From an archaeon (GTDB taxonomy: Archaea > Altiarchaeota > Altiarchaeia > IMC4 > QMZM01): a stretch of DNA of 5,620 nt. A program made the translations under genes and the position numbers. The DNA is taken from contig JAOZNG010000052.1 in the NCBI GenBank assembly GCA_029933895.1, positions 1 to 5,620 on the forward strand, given 5' to 3'. Under the pieces are notes generated by a model. The model ran no database searches. It worked only from the letters and a program-made list of their open reading frames with translations, and was not told the DNA's origin. Of the stretch, positions 5,479 to 5,620 are shown piece after piece; positions within the stretch are counted from its first letter, which is position 1, and each line of letters begins with the position of its first letter.

Positions 5479-5620
5479 TTACTGTAACGCCTCCTCCACC
5501 ATCCTCATGATTTGTTTATCTGTGAAGTGCCTCATCGTTATCGCTCCGGAAGGGCACGCAACCGAGCAGGTGCCGCATCCCTTGCATAAGACATCATTCA
5601 CACGGGAAACAAGTCTGCCA
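5479..5620 (-). CDS. hdrA: HdrA C-terminal fragment (gene enters from beyond the window end)
   Basis: The last 46 residues of an HdrA-type protein are readable, ending at TAA 5481-5479. They contain a complete terminal ferredoxin motif, CKGCGTCSVACPSGAI, followed by FTDKQIMRMVEEALQ. This matches, position by position, the last ferredoxin motif and helix of the HdrA fusion in this window (CKGCGTCAAICPVGA, then GFTDAQLISEIEAVLEE). It is therefore a second HdrA in the same operon, here without a fused MvhD, because the stop falls exactly before the free mvhD. The flavin domain and N-terminus lie outside the window, so cofactor content cannot be checked. By family it would bind FAD and pass electrons from MvhD to ferredoxin and HdrC/HdrB. 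Confidence 0.88.
   Translation of the reverse strand, partial: GRLVSRVNDVLCKGCGTCSVACPSGAITMRHFTDKQIMRMVEEALQ
5490..5497 (-). promoter_or_regulatory. Candidate ribosome binding site for the free mvhD
   Basis: GGAGGAGG is a strong Shine-Dalgarno match within the last codons of the upstream hdrA, 14 nt before the mvhD ATG. The spacing is unusually long. No closer site exists, and there is no other Met before the conserved CCNWC core. Confidence 0.4.

Overview
The window reads as part of one large minus-strand operon that encodes a soluble heterodisulfide-reductase (Hdr) type electron-transfer system. All seven coding regions lie on the minus strand. They overlap or nearly touch, and the array runs off both ends of the window. 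In transcription order (high to low coordinates) it contains: the C-terminal tail of an HdrA (5620-5479); a free MvhD [2Fe-2S] protein (5475-5050); an HdrD-like protein with fused HdrC and HdrB parts (5053-3899); a full HdrA with a second MvhD fused to its C-terminus (3861-1474); a four-cluster polyferredoxin (1504-893); a stand-alone HdrC (903-448); and the first half of a stand-alone HdrB (455 to beyond position 1).

The likely host is a strict anaerobe. The HdrA closely resembles those of methanogenic and methane-oxidising Euryarchaeota, and frequent ATA and AGG/AGA codons fit an archaeon. A methanogen, an ANME-type archaeon or an Archaeoglobus relative is the best guess. Sulfate-reducing and syntrophic bacteria also carry hdrA-mvhD genes, so a bacterial origin is not excluded. 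No marker gene in the window settles this.

In the known HdrABC-MvhAGD complex, MvhD passes electrons to HdrA. The HdrA flavin splits (bifurcates) them between ferredoxin, at low potential, and HdrC/HdrB, at high potential. HdrB reduces CoM-S-S-CoB on paired non-cubane [4Fe-4S] clusters. Every module is present here at least twice: two HdrA, two MvhD, and two HdrC/HdrB sets, one fused and one split. The polyferredoxin is a plausible low-potential acceptor or relay. No hydrogenase, formate dehydrogenase or F420-binding (FrhB-like) subunit is visible, so the electron donor and the disulfide or other final acceptor are unknown from this window.

There is almost no non-coding DNA. The only gap longer than a few bases is 3862-3898, which is AT-rich and holds a 10-bp palindrome. 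I see no RNA genes, mobile elements, CRISPR arrays or terminators. The main points of interest are the duplicated, asymmetric architecture and the in-frame hdrA/mvhD junction near 5479, where one TAA codon separates two genes that occur as a single fused protein three genes downstream.
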